From CAXBCP01 sp047638395 (GTDB lineage: Bacteria; Pseudomonadota; Alphaproteobacteria; MPNO01; UBA830), in the NCBI GenBank assembly GCA_047638395.1, contig JBLIMV010000021.1, positions 50,870 to 114,869 on the forward strand: a stretch of 64,000 bases of DNA, written 5' to 3'. The position numbers were made by a program, and so were the translations under genes. The notes beneath the pieces were generated by a model. It saw only the letters and a list, made by a program, of their open reading frames with translations, did no database searches and was not told the DNA's origin. Positions 53,027-61,401 of the stretch are shown piece by piece (the stretch's first letter is position 1; every line of letters starts with the position of its first letter).

Positions 53027-54066
53027 TGTTGGCACTTTGTAAAACCGAACCCGTCGAAGGCGGTGGTGTCGCGGTCCGTGAATGGGAACCGCGCGATGCC
53101 GGGCCGGGTGAAATCCGCCTCAAGGTCGGTGCCGCCGGAATCTGCGGCACCGACATGCAGATATTCAACTGGGCGCCGCGCATGGCGCGCCGGATGAAGC
53201 TGCCGCGCGTTTTGGGGCATGAGGTCAGTGGTGTCGTCGATCAGGTGGGCGAGGGGGTGACCAACGTGGCGCTTGGCGACCATGTCAGCCTGGAAAGTCA
53301 CATTTTTTGCGGTACCTGCCGTCCCTGTCGGCTTGGCAACGCGCATCTGTGTACCAATACAACCTATCCCGGCATCGATATCGACGGCGCGTTTGCGGAC
53401 TACATCACGGTGCCGTCTCTGATCGCGTGGAAGAACCCGAAGGACCTGCCGCATGAGACCGCAGCGATGCTGGAACCGTTCGGCATTGGCGTGCATGCCT
53501 GCCTTGAAGGGTCGGGCGTGTCGGGGATGAACGTGCTGGTCAATGGTTGCGGGCCGATCGGGCTGATGGCGATTGCAGTCGCGCGTGCACTTGGTGCCGC
53601 AAAAATTATCGCGTCCGACCTTAATCCGCTTCGCCTCAAGACGGCAGAGATCATGGGTGCCGACCGGTCGGTAAAGGCCGATGAAGAAAACCTGGGCGAT
53701 GTCGTTCGCGACATGACGGGCGGTGAGGGTGTCGATGTGGGGATCGAATTCTCCGGTACCGAGCCCGGGTTTCAGGCGGTGTTCGACAGTTTGTGCAAGG
53801 GGGGCGATTTTCGTCTTGTTGGTGGCCCGCCATCGGCGATTCCTGTCGACTTTACGTGGTGGCTGTTGAAATGCCCGCGTCTGATGCCGATTCACGGCCG
53901 GCGGATCTGGGATACCTGGCAGCGTTCGACCGAGCTTGTGTATTCCGGCGCGGTTGACCTGAAACCTATCCAAAGCCACGTATTGCCGCTGTCAGAGGCT
54001 GCAGAAGGCTTCGAACTCATACGCCGTGGCGAGGCCGTTAAGCCGCTTCTCGTCCCTGAAGGATAA
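53026..54066 (+). CDS. zinc-dependent alcohol dehydrogenase (threonine/sorbitol dehydrogenase-like MDR)
   Basis: A 346-residue medium-chain dehydrogenase. Catalytic zinc ligands are visible in AAGICGTDMQIF (Cys) and VLGHEVSGVV (His-Glu). The structural zinc cysteines are HIFCGTCRPCRLGNAHLC, and the Rossmann loop is VNGCGPIGLMAIAVA. It overlaps the beta subunit gene and precedes the reductase, so it probably oxidises the diol or alcohol made by the oxygenase. This replaces the short-chain cis-diol dehydrogenase usual in such operons. Confidence 0.9.
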   Translation: MLALCKTEPVEGGGVAVREWEPRDAGPGEIRLKVGAAGICGTDMQIFNWAPRMARRMKLPRVLGHEVSGVVDQVGEGVTNVALGDHVSLESHIFCGTCRPCRLGNAHLCTNTTYPGIDIDGAFADYITVPSLIAWKNPKDLPHETAAMLEPFGIGVHACLEGSGVSGMNVLVNGCGPIGLMAIAVARALGAAKIIASDLNPLRLKTAEIMGADRSVKADEENLGDVVRDMTGGEGVDVGIEFSGTEPGFQAVFDSLCKGGDFRLVGGPPSAIPVDFTWWLLKCPRLMPIHGRRIWDTWQRSTELVYSGAVDLKPIQSHVLPLSEAAEGFELIRRGEAVKPLLVPEG

Positions 54067-54069
54067 TTA

Positions 54070-55092
54070 ATGACGACGCATGCTGTAACGTTCGTCTTCG
54101 AAGACGGACGCATCGTCAAATTCGATGCGAGCGAAGACGATAATCTTTATTTCGCGGCCCTGAAGAACAAGGTCCGCATACTGACCGATTGTCTCGAAGG
54201 CGCCTGTGCGACCTGCAAAGGCGTGTGCACAAGCGGCACCTACGAGCTTGATGAATATACGGATGAGGCGCTGACGCAGGAGGAATTCGACCGGCGGGAA
54301 GTGCTGACCTGCCAGATGCACGTCAAATCGGATTGTGTGATTGAGTTCCCGTACGAATCCCGGGTCGCGCTTAAGTCCAAGCCGGACAGCCGGAAGGCGC
54401 ATGTGGCAGAGGTCGACATGATCTCTTCAACCGTTGCCAGGCTCGTCGTTGAGCCGGACGCCGATGCGTCGCCGATTTCGTTTATTGCTGGCCAGTACGT
54501 CCATCTGTCCGTTCCGGGCACGTCCGAACACCGTTCTTATTCGTTTGCCAATGCTGACTATGAGAGCGGTAAATACACATTCTACATCAAGGTGCTCGAA
54601 CAGGGCGCAATGAGCGACTACATGTCCCAGCGCGCACAGGCTGGCGATGAAATAACTGTGACCGGCCCGTTCGGCCGTTTCTATCTGCGCCCAGTGGACC
54701 GCCCGATTGTGATGGTCGCCGGCGGTACCGGCCTCGCACCAATGCTCAGCATGCTCGATACTCTCGTCGCCAATGGCGATACGGACCAACCTGTCCGGCT
54801 TCTGTATGGGGCGAACGTTGCGGATGAACTTTTCGCCTTCGAGCAGCTGGAGAAATATGCGGCAAAGGGCGTTGATCTCACGACGGAGTTCTGTGTCGTC
54901 GATCCGGCCGAAGGCTGGGATTCAGCGACCGGACATGTCACCGGCCTGCTTCGCAATGAAATTATGAATGGCGGGGACTGCCAGGTTTATCTCTGTGGAC
55001 CGCCACCGATGATCGATGCAGCCGAGTCCTGGTTGGCGGAGAACGGTCATGACCCATCACTGGTTCATGCGGAGAAATTTGTGCCGAGTTAA
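54070..55092 (+). CDS. ring-hydroxylating dioxygenase reductase (BenC-like [2Fe-2S]/FAD protein)
   Basis: A 340-residue electron-transfer protein. The N-terminal plant-type ferredoxin domain has C41, C46, C49 and a fourth cysteine in VLTCQMH (about 81). The flavin domain carries HRSYSFANADY and the NAD domain carries MVAGGTGLAPMLSML, ending in CGPPPMIDAAESWL. It passes electrons from NADH through FAD to the alpha subunit Rieske centre. It lies 3 bp after the dehydrogenase gene and closes the operon. Confidence 0.93.
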   Translation: MTTHAVTFVFEDGRIVKFDASEDDNLYFAALKNKVRILTDCLEGACATCKGVCTSGTYELDEYTDEALTQEEFDRREVLTCQMHVKSDCVIEFPYESRVALKSKPDSRKAHVAEVDMISSTVARLVVEPDADASPISFIAGQYVHLSVPGTSEHRSYSFANADYESGKYTFYIKVLEQGAMSDYMSQRAQAGDEITVTGPFGRFYLRPVDRPIVMVAGGTGLAPMLSMLDTLVANGDTDQPVRLLYGANVADELFAFEQLEKYAAKGVDLTTEFCVVDPAEGWDSATGHVTGLLRNEIMNGGDCQVYLCGPPPMIDAAESWLAENGHDPSLVHAEKFVPS

Positions 55093-55145
55093 GCGGCTTT
55101 ATTCAGTGTTCGTCGATGGAGCGGCGACACAGCCCGCGTGAATGA

Positions 55146-55781
55146 TTAGAGCGGTTTTTTCGCCACAGCGAGCATCTCCACGCCGATCATGGCTGTTCGG
55201 GGCCACCAACGATATAGCTTAAGGCGCCCGAGGCCATACCGAGAGTTCCACGAATAGACGCTCGGATCGAAACCATACATTCGGAGCAAGCGAGCGATCG
55301 AATTCTTGGTATAGGGCCGGATGTGGGTCGGGTCGTTATAAAATGTGCGAACGCATTTGTTCCAATCCGGTGTCGCAAGAAACAGCGTGCCACCAGGTTT
55401 GAGAATGCGAAACGCTTCGGCGAGCAGGTGATCGCCGTTTTTCAGATGCTCGATCAGATGAAAACATGTGATTGCCTGAACGGAGGCGTCGGCCAGATCG
55501 AGGCCGGGTTCGTTTGCATCCCACAGAACCGCCTCGCTTCCGTAGGTTTCTCGAAACAGCTGGAATTGCAGTTCGTGAATATCAACTGCGACGAGGTTTT
55601 TCCATCCCGCGTCGGCCATGGGAATCAGAATGTGCCCGCTGCCGGATCCAAAGTCAGCGATCCGTGCATCAAGGTCGACACCATGCTGTTTGAGAAGCCA
55701 GGGTATCATTGTGTAGTGATAGTCGGAGATCGTGTCGGGCGCGTAACCCGTCTCCGCCATTTCCGAAAGGTATTTACTCAT
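55146..55781 (-). CDS. class I SAM-dependent methyltransferase
   Basis: A 211-residue methyltransferase. Motif I is IADFGSGSGHILIPMADAGW (about residue 42). An acidic residue follows in AVDIHELQ, and the post-motif segment FHLIEHLKNGDHLLAEAFRILKPGGTLFLATPDW is typical of methyltransferase_11/UbiE-like enzymes. The substrate is unknown. It is convergent with the reductase gene across a 53-bp gap without a clear terminator. Confidence 0.85.
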   Translation of the reverse strand: MSKYLSEMAETGYAPDTISDYHYTMIPWLLKQHGVDLDARIADFGSGSGHILIPMADAGWKNLVAVDIHELQFQLFRETYGSEAVLWDANEPGLDLADASVQAITCFHLIEHLKNGDHLLAEAFRILKPGGTLFLATPDWNKCVRTFYNDPTHIRPYTKNSIARLLRMYGFDPSVYSWNSRYGLGRLKLYRWWPRTAMIGVEMLAVAKKPL

Positions 55782-55838
55782 AAGCTACAGCGATTCTAAT
55801 GGTGAACAGAAATGTCAAAACCATCGATTCCGAAATTC

Positions 55839-55880
55839 GAATACGGGCGGGTTGCGCGAGAATACGGTCGGGTTGCGCAA
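55839..55880 (+). repeat. 21-bp tandem repeat, two units
   Basis: Two adjacent 21-bp units (core GAATACGG-CGGGTTGCGC) differ at two positions. They lie in the gap between the methyltransferase gene and the PEP-CTERM gene. A short open frame covers the repeat but shows no family similarity and runs through the terminator at 56017, so it is not called as a gene. Confidence 0.6.
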
Positions 55881-56016
55881 ATAGTCGAGGATTTCGATTC
55901 ACGGTGCAATAGCCAAGCATGCCGAAAAACAACGGGTGGCTTCAAGTTTCTGACAGGGTCGGATGCAGATCGGCGGCGAATGAATGAGAATGCCGCTAGT
56001 CACACGGCTGAAAAAG

Positions 56017-56047
56017 AAAAGCAGCGACCCCGAGGGGCGCTGCTTTT
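56017..56047 (-). terminator. strong hairpin terminator of the PEP-CTERM gene
   Basis: AAAAGCAGCG and CGCTGCTTTT pair perfectly around an inner CCCC/GGGG stem. In the minus direction the stem ends in a T-run and lies 24 bp after the stop codon of the PEP-CTERM gene. Its symmetry would also allow termination from the other side. Confidence 0.88.
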
Positions 56048-56070
56048 AGGGTGCAAGGAGAAGTATCCGA

Positions 56071-56895
56071 TTACGCTTTCCGGCGACGGCTGATGCCCAA
56101 CAGAAACAGCCCAACGGCAAATATGGCAATCGCACCCGGTTCGGGGACGGGGAACATGTCCTCACCGGTGAGCGCCATGTCCGAGATACGGACATCTGTC
56201 AGAATTCCAGAGAAATTGCGTCCTGCGCCATGTACTGATCCGATCCAAAAATCGCTGACAGTGTCGCCGTAAAACGGTGTTGTGTCTCCGGCATTCAGGG
56301 ACGCGACAAGCAGGCTGTCAACATAGATGTTCATCATGTTGTCCGTGCCGTTCGCTTCGTCGAGGTCGAATACCGCGGCGATATGTGCGCTCTCGCCGTA
56401 ATTGATGAGCCCGGCAGCGGTTGTCAGGGTGTCCGTTCCGCTCGCGCCACCGTAAATCCGAAAAGTAACGCTACCATTGTTGTCAAAAGAGATGAAATAG
56501 GGATCGCGTCCCCCTTGGGAGTCGCCGTAGAAGACACCGAACCCGGTTGAGTTGGGCCTGTTCGCGATCATTCCGATCTCGATTGTGAAATCATTGCTAA
56601 GCGCCAGAGCCCCGGTCGAGCCGCTCGCCACCCTTACGGTGTGGCTGTTGCCGTCTAATCTAAGGCCCTTTGTGCCAAACCCGCTGATTGCACCGTCGAC
56701 ATAATGTGGGCCGTTCAACGCGGTTCCGTGATTGCCGCCGACAATGTCGGTGATCGTTTCTGTTCCGGAGGCAACACTGCCGGGTACACCTTCTTCAAAT
56801 GTCCAGTGAGCGATTGTGCCGGCTTTTGAGGTTGTTGTACCCAAAGCGACTGCCAGGATCGCGAAAACATAAAGTGCCAAAAATTTCTTCATCAT
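56071..56895 (-). CDS. PEP-CTERM sorting-signal protein with LamG/concanavalin-like domain
   Basis: A 274-residue exported protein. The N-terminal signal peptide is KKFLALYVFAILAVALGTTTSKAG. The body resembles a LamG/Laminin_G_3 jelly roll (AHWTFEEGVPG, LRLDGNSHTVRVASGS, FTIEIGMIANRPN, YVDSLLVASLNAGD). The C-terminus is a PEP-CTERM tripartite signal: VPEPGAIA, a hydrophobic helix, then SRRRKA. Such proteins are processed by an exosortase and linked to exopolysaccharide. No exosortase gene is in the window. Start is ATG 56895 or 56892; AAAGG lies upstream. Confidence 0.88.
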   Translation of the reverse strand: MMKKFLALYVFAILAVALGTTTSKAGTIAHWTFEEGVPGSVASGTETITDIVGGNHGTALNGPHYVDGAISGFGTKGLRLDGNSHTVRVASGSTGALALSNDFTIEIGMIANRPNSTGFGVFYGDSQGGRDPYFISFDNNGSVTFRIYGGASGTDTLTTAAGLINYGESAHIAAVFDLDEANGTDNMMNIYVDSLLVASLNAGDTTPFYGDTVSDFWIGSVHGAGRNFSGILTDVRISDMALTGEDMFPVPEPGAIAIFAVGLFLLGISRRRKA

Positions 56896-57374
56896 ATTAA
56901 CCTTTGCTACTGCTGCGTACTGCAAACGCCGAAGCCAACCTCGGTCCTTAACCTACGCGTCGCGCCGTTAGATGTAGAAGCGATGCAATTCGTGTTTCAA
57001 GCATTCATCATTGCAACGTCTTGGTGTAGTGATGCAATTTTCGTGCCAATTCTGAAAAATGGCCGAATTCAGTGAAAGACGGTCATGTTTGCGTTCCAGG
57101 GGGTGGTTTATGTAAAGAATTCCGACACCGTGTAAAAATTTAAGACAACCTTTGCGACATTGAGATTTTTGGCAGCTCTCACCGATCAAGTTTATCGATA
57201 CATTTAGCGTTACGATCTCTCTAACCGCCTAAGAATTAAGGTTAATTGAGACCGGAGCTAAATCGGACGAGATTAATCCTATTAATTTGTGTGAAGCGGT
57301 TGACAGTGCCGTTCAAAAGCCTATTTTCCAATAGTACCGATCTGGTTCGAATTCAGTTAAAGATATGAAATCAT
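56896..57374. promoter_or_regulatory. 480-bp gap upstream of the SUF operon
   Basis: An AT-richer region with no gene of recognisable family. It holds the divergent promoters of the PEP-CTERM gene and the suf regulator. A plausible sigma-70 promoter is TTGACA (57300-57305), a 16-bp spacer, then TATTTT (57322-57327). Short AT-rich repeats such as ATTAATCCTATTAAT (57273-57287) just upstream might be regulator sites, but no clear dyad like a known Rrf2 operator was found. Confidence 0.5.
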
Positions 57375-57833
57375 ATGATTAAATTGAGCCGAATGGCCGA
57401 TTACGGCGTGATCCTGATGGTCCAGCTTGCGCGCGCGCCCGACCAGGTGACGACAGCGGCTGAACTGACTGAATCTACGGCTCTGCCGGGACCGACGGTC
57501 AGCAAGCTACTGAAGCAGTTGTCGCGAACCGGTTTGCTCGATTCTCAACGTGGCACCAATGGTGGATACACTTTGTCGTTACCTGCCAACGATATATCGG
57601 TTGCCGAGATCGTCTCTGCCTTGGACGGACCGATTGCACTGACCGAATGTATGACCGCGGAAGGTGCCGTCTGCGAAATAGAGGCTTTGTGCCCGACACG
57701 AACGAATTGGCGCCAGATAAACAATGCGCTTGTAGAGGCGCTTGATCGCGTTTCGCTCGCGGAGATGGCGCGACCCGTATTTGAAACAACCACTATCCAG
57801 CCCGCACGCGTTGCCGTGGCTGCGAGCGTTTAG
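57375..57833 (+). CDS. Rrf2/IscR-family regulator of the SUF operon
   Basis: A 152-residue Rrf2-type winged-helix protein. It starts MIKLSRMADYGVILMVQLAR and continues through the recognition region STALPGPTVSKLLKQLSRTGLL and the wing RGTNGGYTLS. Three cysteines that may hold an Fe-S cluster are in ECMTAEGAVCEIEALCP. It probably senses Fe-S status and controls the genes downstream. Its stop lies 10 bp before sufB. Confidence 0.92.
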   Translation: MIKLSRMADYGVILMVQLARAPDQVTTAAELTESTALPGPTVSKLLKQLSRTGLLDSQRGTNGGYTLSLPANDISVAEIVSALDGPIALTECMTAEGAVCEIEALCPTRTNWRQINNALVEALDRVSLAEMARPVFETTTIQPARVAVAASV

Positions 57834-57843
57834 GGAGACGAAG

Positions 57844-59301
57844 ATGACGCCCCCAGCAGAAACCGCGACGGTTTTCGAAGAAGCTGCCAAGCAGGATTAC
57901 CAGTACGGTTTCGTCACCGACATCGAATCCGAGTTCGCCCCCAAGGGGCTGAACGAGGACATCGTTCGCTATATCTCGGATAAAAAGGGCGAGCCCGAAT
58001 GGCTGCTCGAATGGCGGCTGGTTGCCTACCGGCACTGGCTGACCATGACGGAGCCGAAATGGGCGTTTGTGAACTATCCCGAAATCGATTTTCAGGATGC
58101 CTATTATTATGCCGCGCCGAAGCGTGACGAGGACAAGCCGCAAAGCCTTGATGAGGTCGACCCCAGGCTGCTGGAAACGTATGAGAAGCTCGGTATCCCG
58201 CTCGCTGAGCAGGCGATCCTGGCAGGCGTTGCAGTCGATGCCGTGTTCGACAGTGTTTCGGTCGCGACGACCTTCAAGGACAAGCTGACCGAAGCCGGCG
58301 TTGTTTTCTGCCCGATCTCTGAAGCCGTTCAGACCCATCCGGAGCTGGTGAAGAAATACCTCGGTTCCGTGGTGCCATATGCAGACAATTTTTACGCGAC
58401 GCTTAATTCCGCGGTCTTCAGTGACGGGACCTTCGTGTATGTGCCGAAGGGTGTTCGCTGCCCGATGGAACTCAGCACGTATTTCCGGATCAATGCCGCC
58501 AATACGGGGCAGTTCGAGCGCACGCTGATCATTGCCGATGAAGGCAGTTATGTCAGTTATCTGGAGGGCTGCACCGCGCCGATGCGCGATGAGAACCAGA
58601 TGCATGCTGCCGTAGTCGAACTGATTGTGATGGATGACGCGGAGATCAAGTATTCGACCGTCCAGAACTGGTATCCCGGCGATGAAGAAGGCAAGGGCGG
58701 GATATATAATTTCGTGACCAAGCGTGGGATCTGCCGGGGGAAGAATTCCAAGATTTCCTGGACCCAGGTCGAAACCGGTTCCGCCGTCACCTGGAAATAC
58801 CCGAGCTGCATTCTTGAAGGCGATAATTCGACCGGCGAGTTCTATTCGGTCGCAATTACCAATAATTATCAGCAGGCCGATACCGGCACCAAAATGATCC
58901 ACATTGGTAAGAACACCAAAAGCACGATCATTTCGAAGGGGATCTCGGCCGGTCATGGCCAGAATACCTATCGCGGGCTGGTCAAGGCATTGGCGGGTGC
59001 CGACGGTGCGCGAAATTACACGCAGTGCGACTCGCTGCTCATCGGCAATGAATGTGGTGCACATACGGTGCCCTATATCGAAGTGTCGAATCCGGGCACG
59101 CAAGTGGAGCACGAGGCAACGACATCGAAAATCAGTGAGGATCAGCTTTTTTACTGCCAGCAACGCGGGCTCGACCCGGAAGCGGCGGTATCGCTGATCG
59201 TCAACGGATTCTGTAAGGAAGTTCTGAAGGAACTGCCGATGGAATTCGCAGTTGAGGCGCAAAAGCTGCTGGGCGTTACGCTCGAAGGCAGCGTGGGATA
59301 A
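57844..59301 (+). CDS. sufB: Fe-S cluster assembly protein SufB
   Basis: A 485-residue SufB with the family start YQYGFVTDIESEFAPKGLNEDIVRYIS, the core YVPKGVRCPMELSTYFRIN and C-terminal GAHTVPYIEVSNPGTQVEHEATTSKISEDQLFYCQQRGLDPE. It forms the SufBC2D scaffold on which clusters are built in the cytosol. The ATG at 57844 has a GGGAGACGAAG ribosome site; the longer open frame upstream overlaps the regulator gene. Confidence 0.97.
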   Translation: MTPPAETATVFEEAAKQDYQYGFVTDIESEFAPKGLNEDIVRYISDKKGEPEWLLEWRLVAYRHWLTMTEPKWAFVNYPEIDFQDAYYYAAPKRDEDKPQSLDEVDPRLLETYEKLGIPLAEQAILAGVAVDAVFDSVSVATTFKDKLTEAGVVFCPISEAVQTHPELVKKYLGSVVPYADNFYATLNSAVFSDGTFVYVPKGVRCPMELSTYFRINAANTGQFERTLIIADEGSYVSYLEGCTAPMRDENQMHAAVVELIVMDDAEIKYSTVQNWYPGDEEGKGGIYNFVTKRGICRGKNSKISWTQVETGSAVTWKYPSCILEGDNSTGEFYSVAITNNYQQADTGTKMIHIGKNTKSTIISKGISAGHGQNTYRGLVKALAGADGARNYTQCDSLLIGNECGAHTVPYIEVSNPGTQVEHEATTSKISEDQLFYCQQRGLDPEAAVSLIVNGFCKEVLKELPMEFAVEAQKLLGVTLEGSVG

Positions 59302-59310
59302 GGAACGGAC

Positions 59311-60081
59311 ATGAGCTTTCTATCGATAAAAAATCTTCACGCATCTGTCGGCGGTAAAGAGATCCTGAAAGGGATTGATCTTGAAGTCGGCGAGGGCGAA
59401 GTCCACGCGATCATGGGACCCAACGGTTCCGGAAAAAGCACGCTGTCTTATGTGCTGTCAGGCCGCGAAGGTTATGACGTCACCGAGGGTGAGATCGTGT
59501 TTAAGGGCGAGAACGTCCTGGACATGGAGCCGCATGAGCGTGCCGGGGCCGGCATCTATCTGGCGTTCCAGTACCCGGTCGAAATTCCAGGTGTATCTAA
59601 CCTGACCTTTCTTAAAACGGCCGTGAACGCTGTACGGACAGCACGGGGCCAGGACGAACTGGATGCCATCACCTTTCTGAAATTCGCCCGCGAGCAGGGC
59701 AATATTCTGGAAATGAAGGATGAATTGCTGAAACGTCCGGTCAATGTCGGGTTTTCCGGCGGCGAAAAGAAACGGAATGAAATCTTCCAGATGGCGATGC
59801 TGGAGCCCTCACTCGCCATTCTGGACGAAACCGATTCCGGCCTTGATATCGATGCGTTGCGCATTGTGTCCGATGGGGTGAACAAACTTCGCTCGCCGGA
59901 GCGCTCAATGGTGGTGATTACCCATTACCAGCGGTTGCTCGACCATATCGTGCCTGACTTCATCCATGTGCTCGCCGATGGGCGTTTTGTCGCCAGCGGT
60001 GGCAAGGAACTGGCCCTTGAGCTTGAAAAAGAAGGCTATGCGAAGTTTGGCATCGACGAAGGCGCCTCGGCAGCCGCTTAG
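59311..60081 (+). CDS. sufC: Fe-S assembly ATPase SufC
   Basis: A 256-residue ABC-type ATPase. Walker A is GPNGSGKST (about residue 36), the signature is FSGGEKKRNEI, Walker B is LAILDETDSGLDID, and the switch histidine is in VITHYQR. It powers the SufBC2D scaffold. Its ATG stands 9 bp after sufB. Confidence 0.97.
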   Translation: MSFLSIKNLHASVGGKEILKGIDLEVGEGEVHAIMGPNGSGKSTLSYVLSGREGYDVTEGEIVFKGENVLDMEPHERAGAGIYLAFQYPVEIPGVSNLTFLKTAVNAVRTARGQDELDAITFLKFAREQGNILEMKDELLKRPVNVGFSGGEKKRNEIFQMAMLEPSLAILDETDSGLDIDALRIVSDGVNKLRSPERSMVVITHYQRLLDHIVPDFIHVLADGRFVASGGKELALELEKEGYAKFGIDEGASAAA

Positions 60082-60096
60082 GACAACAGAGAAATC

Positions 60097-61401
60097 ATGA
60101 CCAGTAACGAAAACACCGCCCGTATCGTCGACAGTTTCGAGCAGACCAAGAGCAGTCTGCCCGGAAGTTGGCTTGTTGGTGCGCGACAAGGGGCGATCGA
60201 CAATTTTGCCGCGGCAGGGTTTCCGACGCAGCGTGTTGAGACGTGGAAGTACACAAATCTGAACCGGCTTGCCCGCGGCGCATTTGATCCGCTTGCGGAG
60301 ATTGCAGCGCCGGACCTCGATGCCTGGGCCGGGCTGTTTATTGACGGTTGCGACCGTATCGTGATCGTAAACGGTCGCGTCGATGCGGCTGCTTCGACCA
60401 TTGGTGCGTTGGCGGAAGGTGTCACCGTTTCCGCTTTGTCAGATGCGTTTGAAGAAATCGATCCGGAGCTTGAAAAACAGCTCACCATGATCGCTCCCGA
60501 TGAGGGCGCGCCGCTAGTTGCGCTGAATACAGCCTTCATGCGTGACGGGCTTGTCCTGCGTGTCGCCGATGGCACGGTTCTCGATCGTCCCGTGCAGGTC
60601 GTGCATATCGTCGATAGCGGTGATACGGCGCTCGCGCTACACCCGCGGACGCTCATAGTCGCTGGCGACAATAGCCAGGCGACCGTGATCGAAACCTTCG
60701 CCGGCGCCGATGGGGCCGGGTACTGGACCAATGCGGTTACCGAAGTACGGGTCGGCCAGAATGCGTCGGTCCGTCACCTGAAACGACAGTCGGAATCCGT
60801 TGCTGCCTATCACACGGCACTCACGCAGGTCCGTCTCGGTCGGGATGCACGGTATTCATCCGTGGCGCTGACGGTTGGCGGTGTATTGTCCCGCAATGAG
60901 GTGAAAGTTGCCTTTGAGGGCGAGGGGGCCGAGTGCAAACTGGCCGGCGGGGCCTTGCTGCGCGGGCGTCAGCACGCTGACAGCACCACGGAGGCTGATC
61001 ACCGGGTGCCGCATACCAACAGCGACCAGGTATTTCGGAATGTTCTCGATGAAAACGCGCACTCGGTCTTTCAGGGTGGCGTCATTGTTCGTCAGGAGGC
61101 ACAGAAAACGGATTCCAGTCAGTCGAACCGCAACCTGCTGTTATCCGCCGGCGCGCAGGCCGATACCAAACCGGAGCTCCGGATTTTTGCCGACGACGTG
61201 AAATGCGCCCATGGCGCGACGGTTGGTGATCTGGACAAGGCGTCCATGTTCTATCTTGAAAGTCGTGGTATTCCGCCGAAGCAGGCAAAAGCGCTTCTGA
61301 TCGAGGCGTTTATCGGTGAGATTCTTGATGATGTCGCTGAAGGAGTGGTCCGCGACCATATCGAAAGCGCGATTGCGGACTGGATGGTGGAGGCGAAATG
61401 A
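60097..61401 (+). CDS. sufD: Fe-S cluster assembly protein SufD
   Basis: A 434-residue SufB/D-family protein. It has the beta-helix repeats around LHPRTLIVAGDNSQATVIETFAG and the C-terminal core VKCAHGATVGDLDKASMFYLESRGIPPKQAKALLIEAFIGEIL. It pairs with SufB and SufC. Its stop overlaps the start of sufS (ATGA). Confidence 0.95.
   Translation: MTSNENTARIVDSFEQTKSSLPGSWLVGARQGAIDNFAAAGFPTQRVETWKYTNLNRLARGAFDPLAEIAAPDLDAWAGLFIDGCDRIVIVNGRVDAAASTIGALAEGVTVSALSDAFEEIDPELEKQLTMIAPDEGAPLVALNTAFMRDGLVLRVADGTVLDRPVQVVHIVDSGDTALALHPRTLIVAGDNSQATVIETFAGADGAGYWTNAVTEVRVGQNASVRHLKRQSESVAAYHTALTQVRLGRDARYSSVALTVGGVLSRNEVKVAFEGEGAECKLAGGALLRGRQHADSTTEADHRVPHTNSDQVFRNVLDENAHSVFQGGVIVRQEAQKTDSSQSNRNLLLSAGAQADTKPELRIFADDVKCAHGATVGDLDKASMFYLESRGIPPKQAKALLIEAFIGEILDDVAEGVVRDHIESAIADWMVEAK

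Noticed and set aside
55812..56093. 93-codon open frame on the plus strand
   Set aside because: It has no recognisable domain, covers a 21-bp tandem repeat and reads through the strong hairpin at 56017 into the end of the PEP-CTERM gene. It is most likely non-coding.
56968..57189. 73-codon minus-strand open frame in the gap before the SUF operon
   Set aside because: It has no ribosome site or recognisable motif and lies in AT-richer DNA where short chance frames are expected.
57793..59262. Long antisense open frame opposite sufB
   Set aside because: It is a shadow of the GC-rich sufB codon pattern, with no family motifs.
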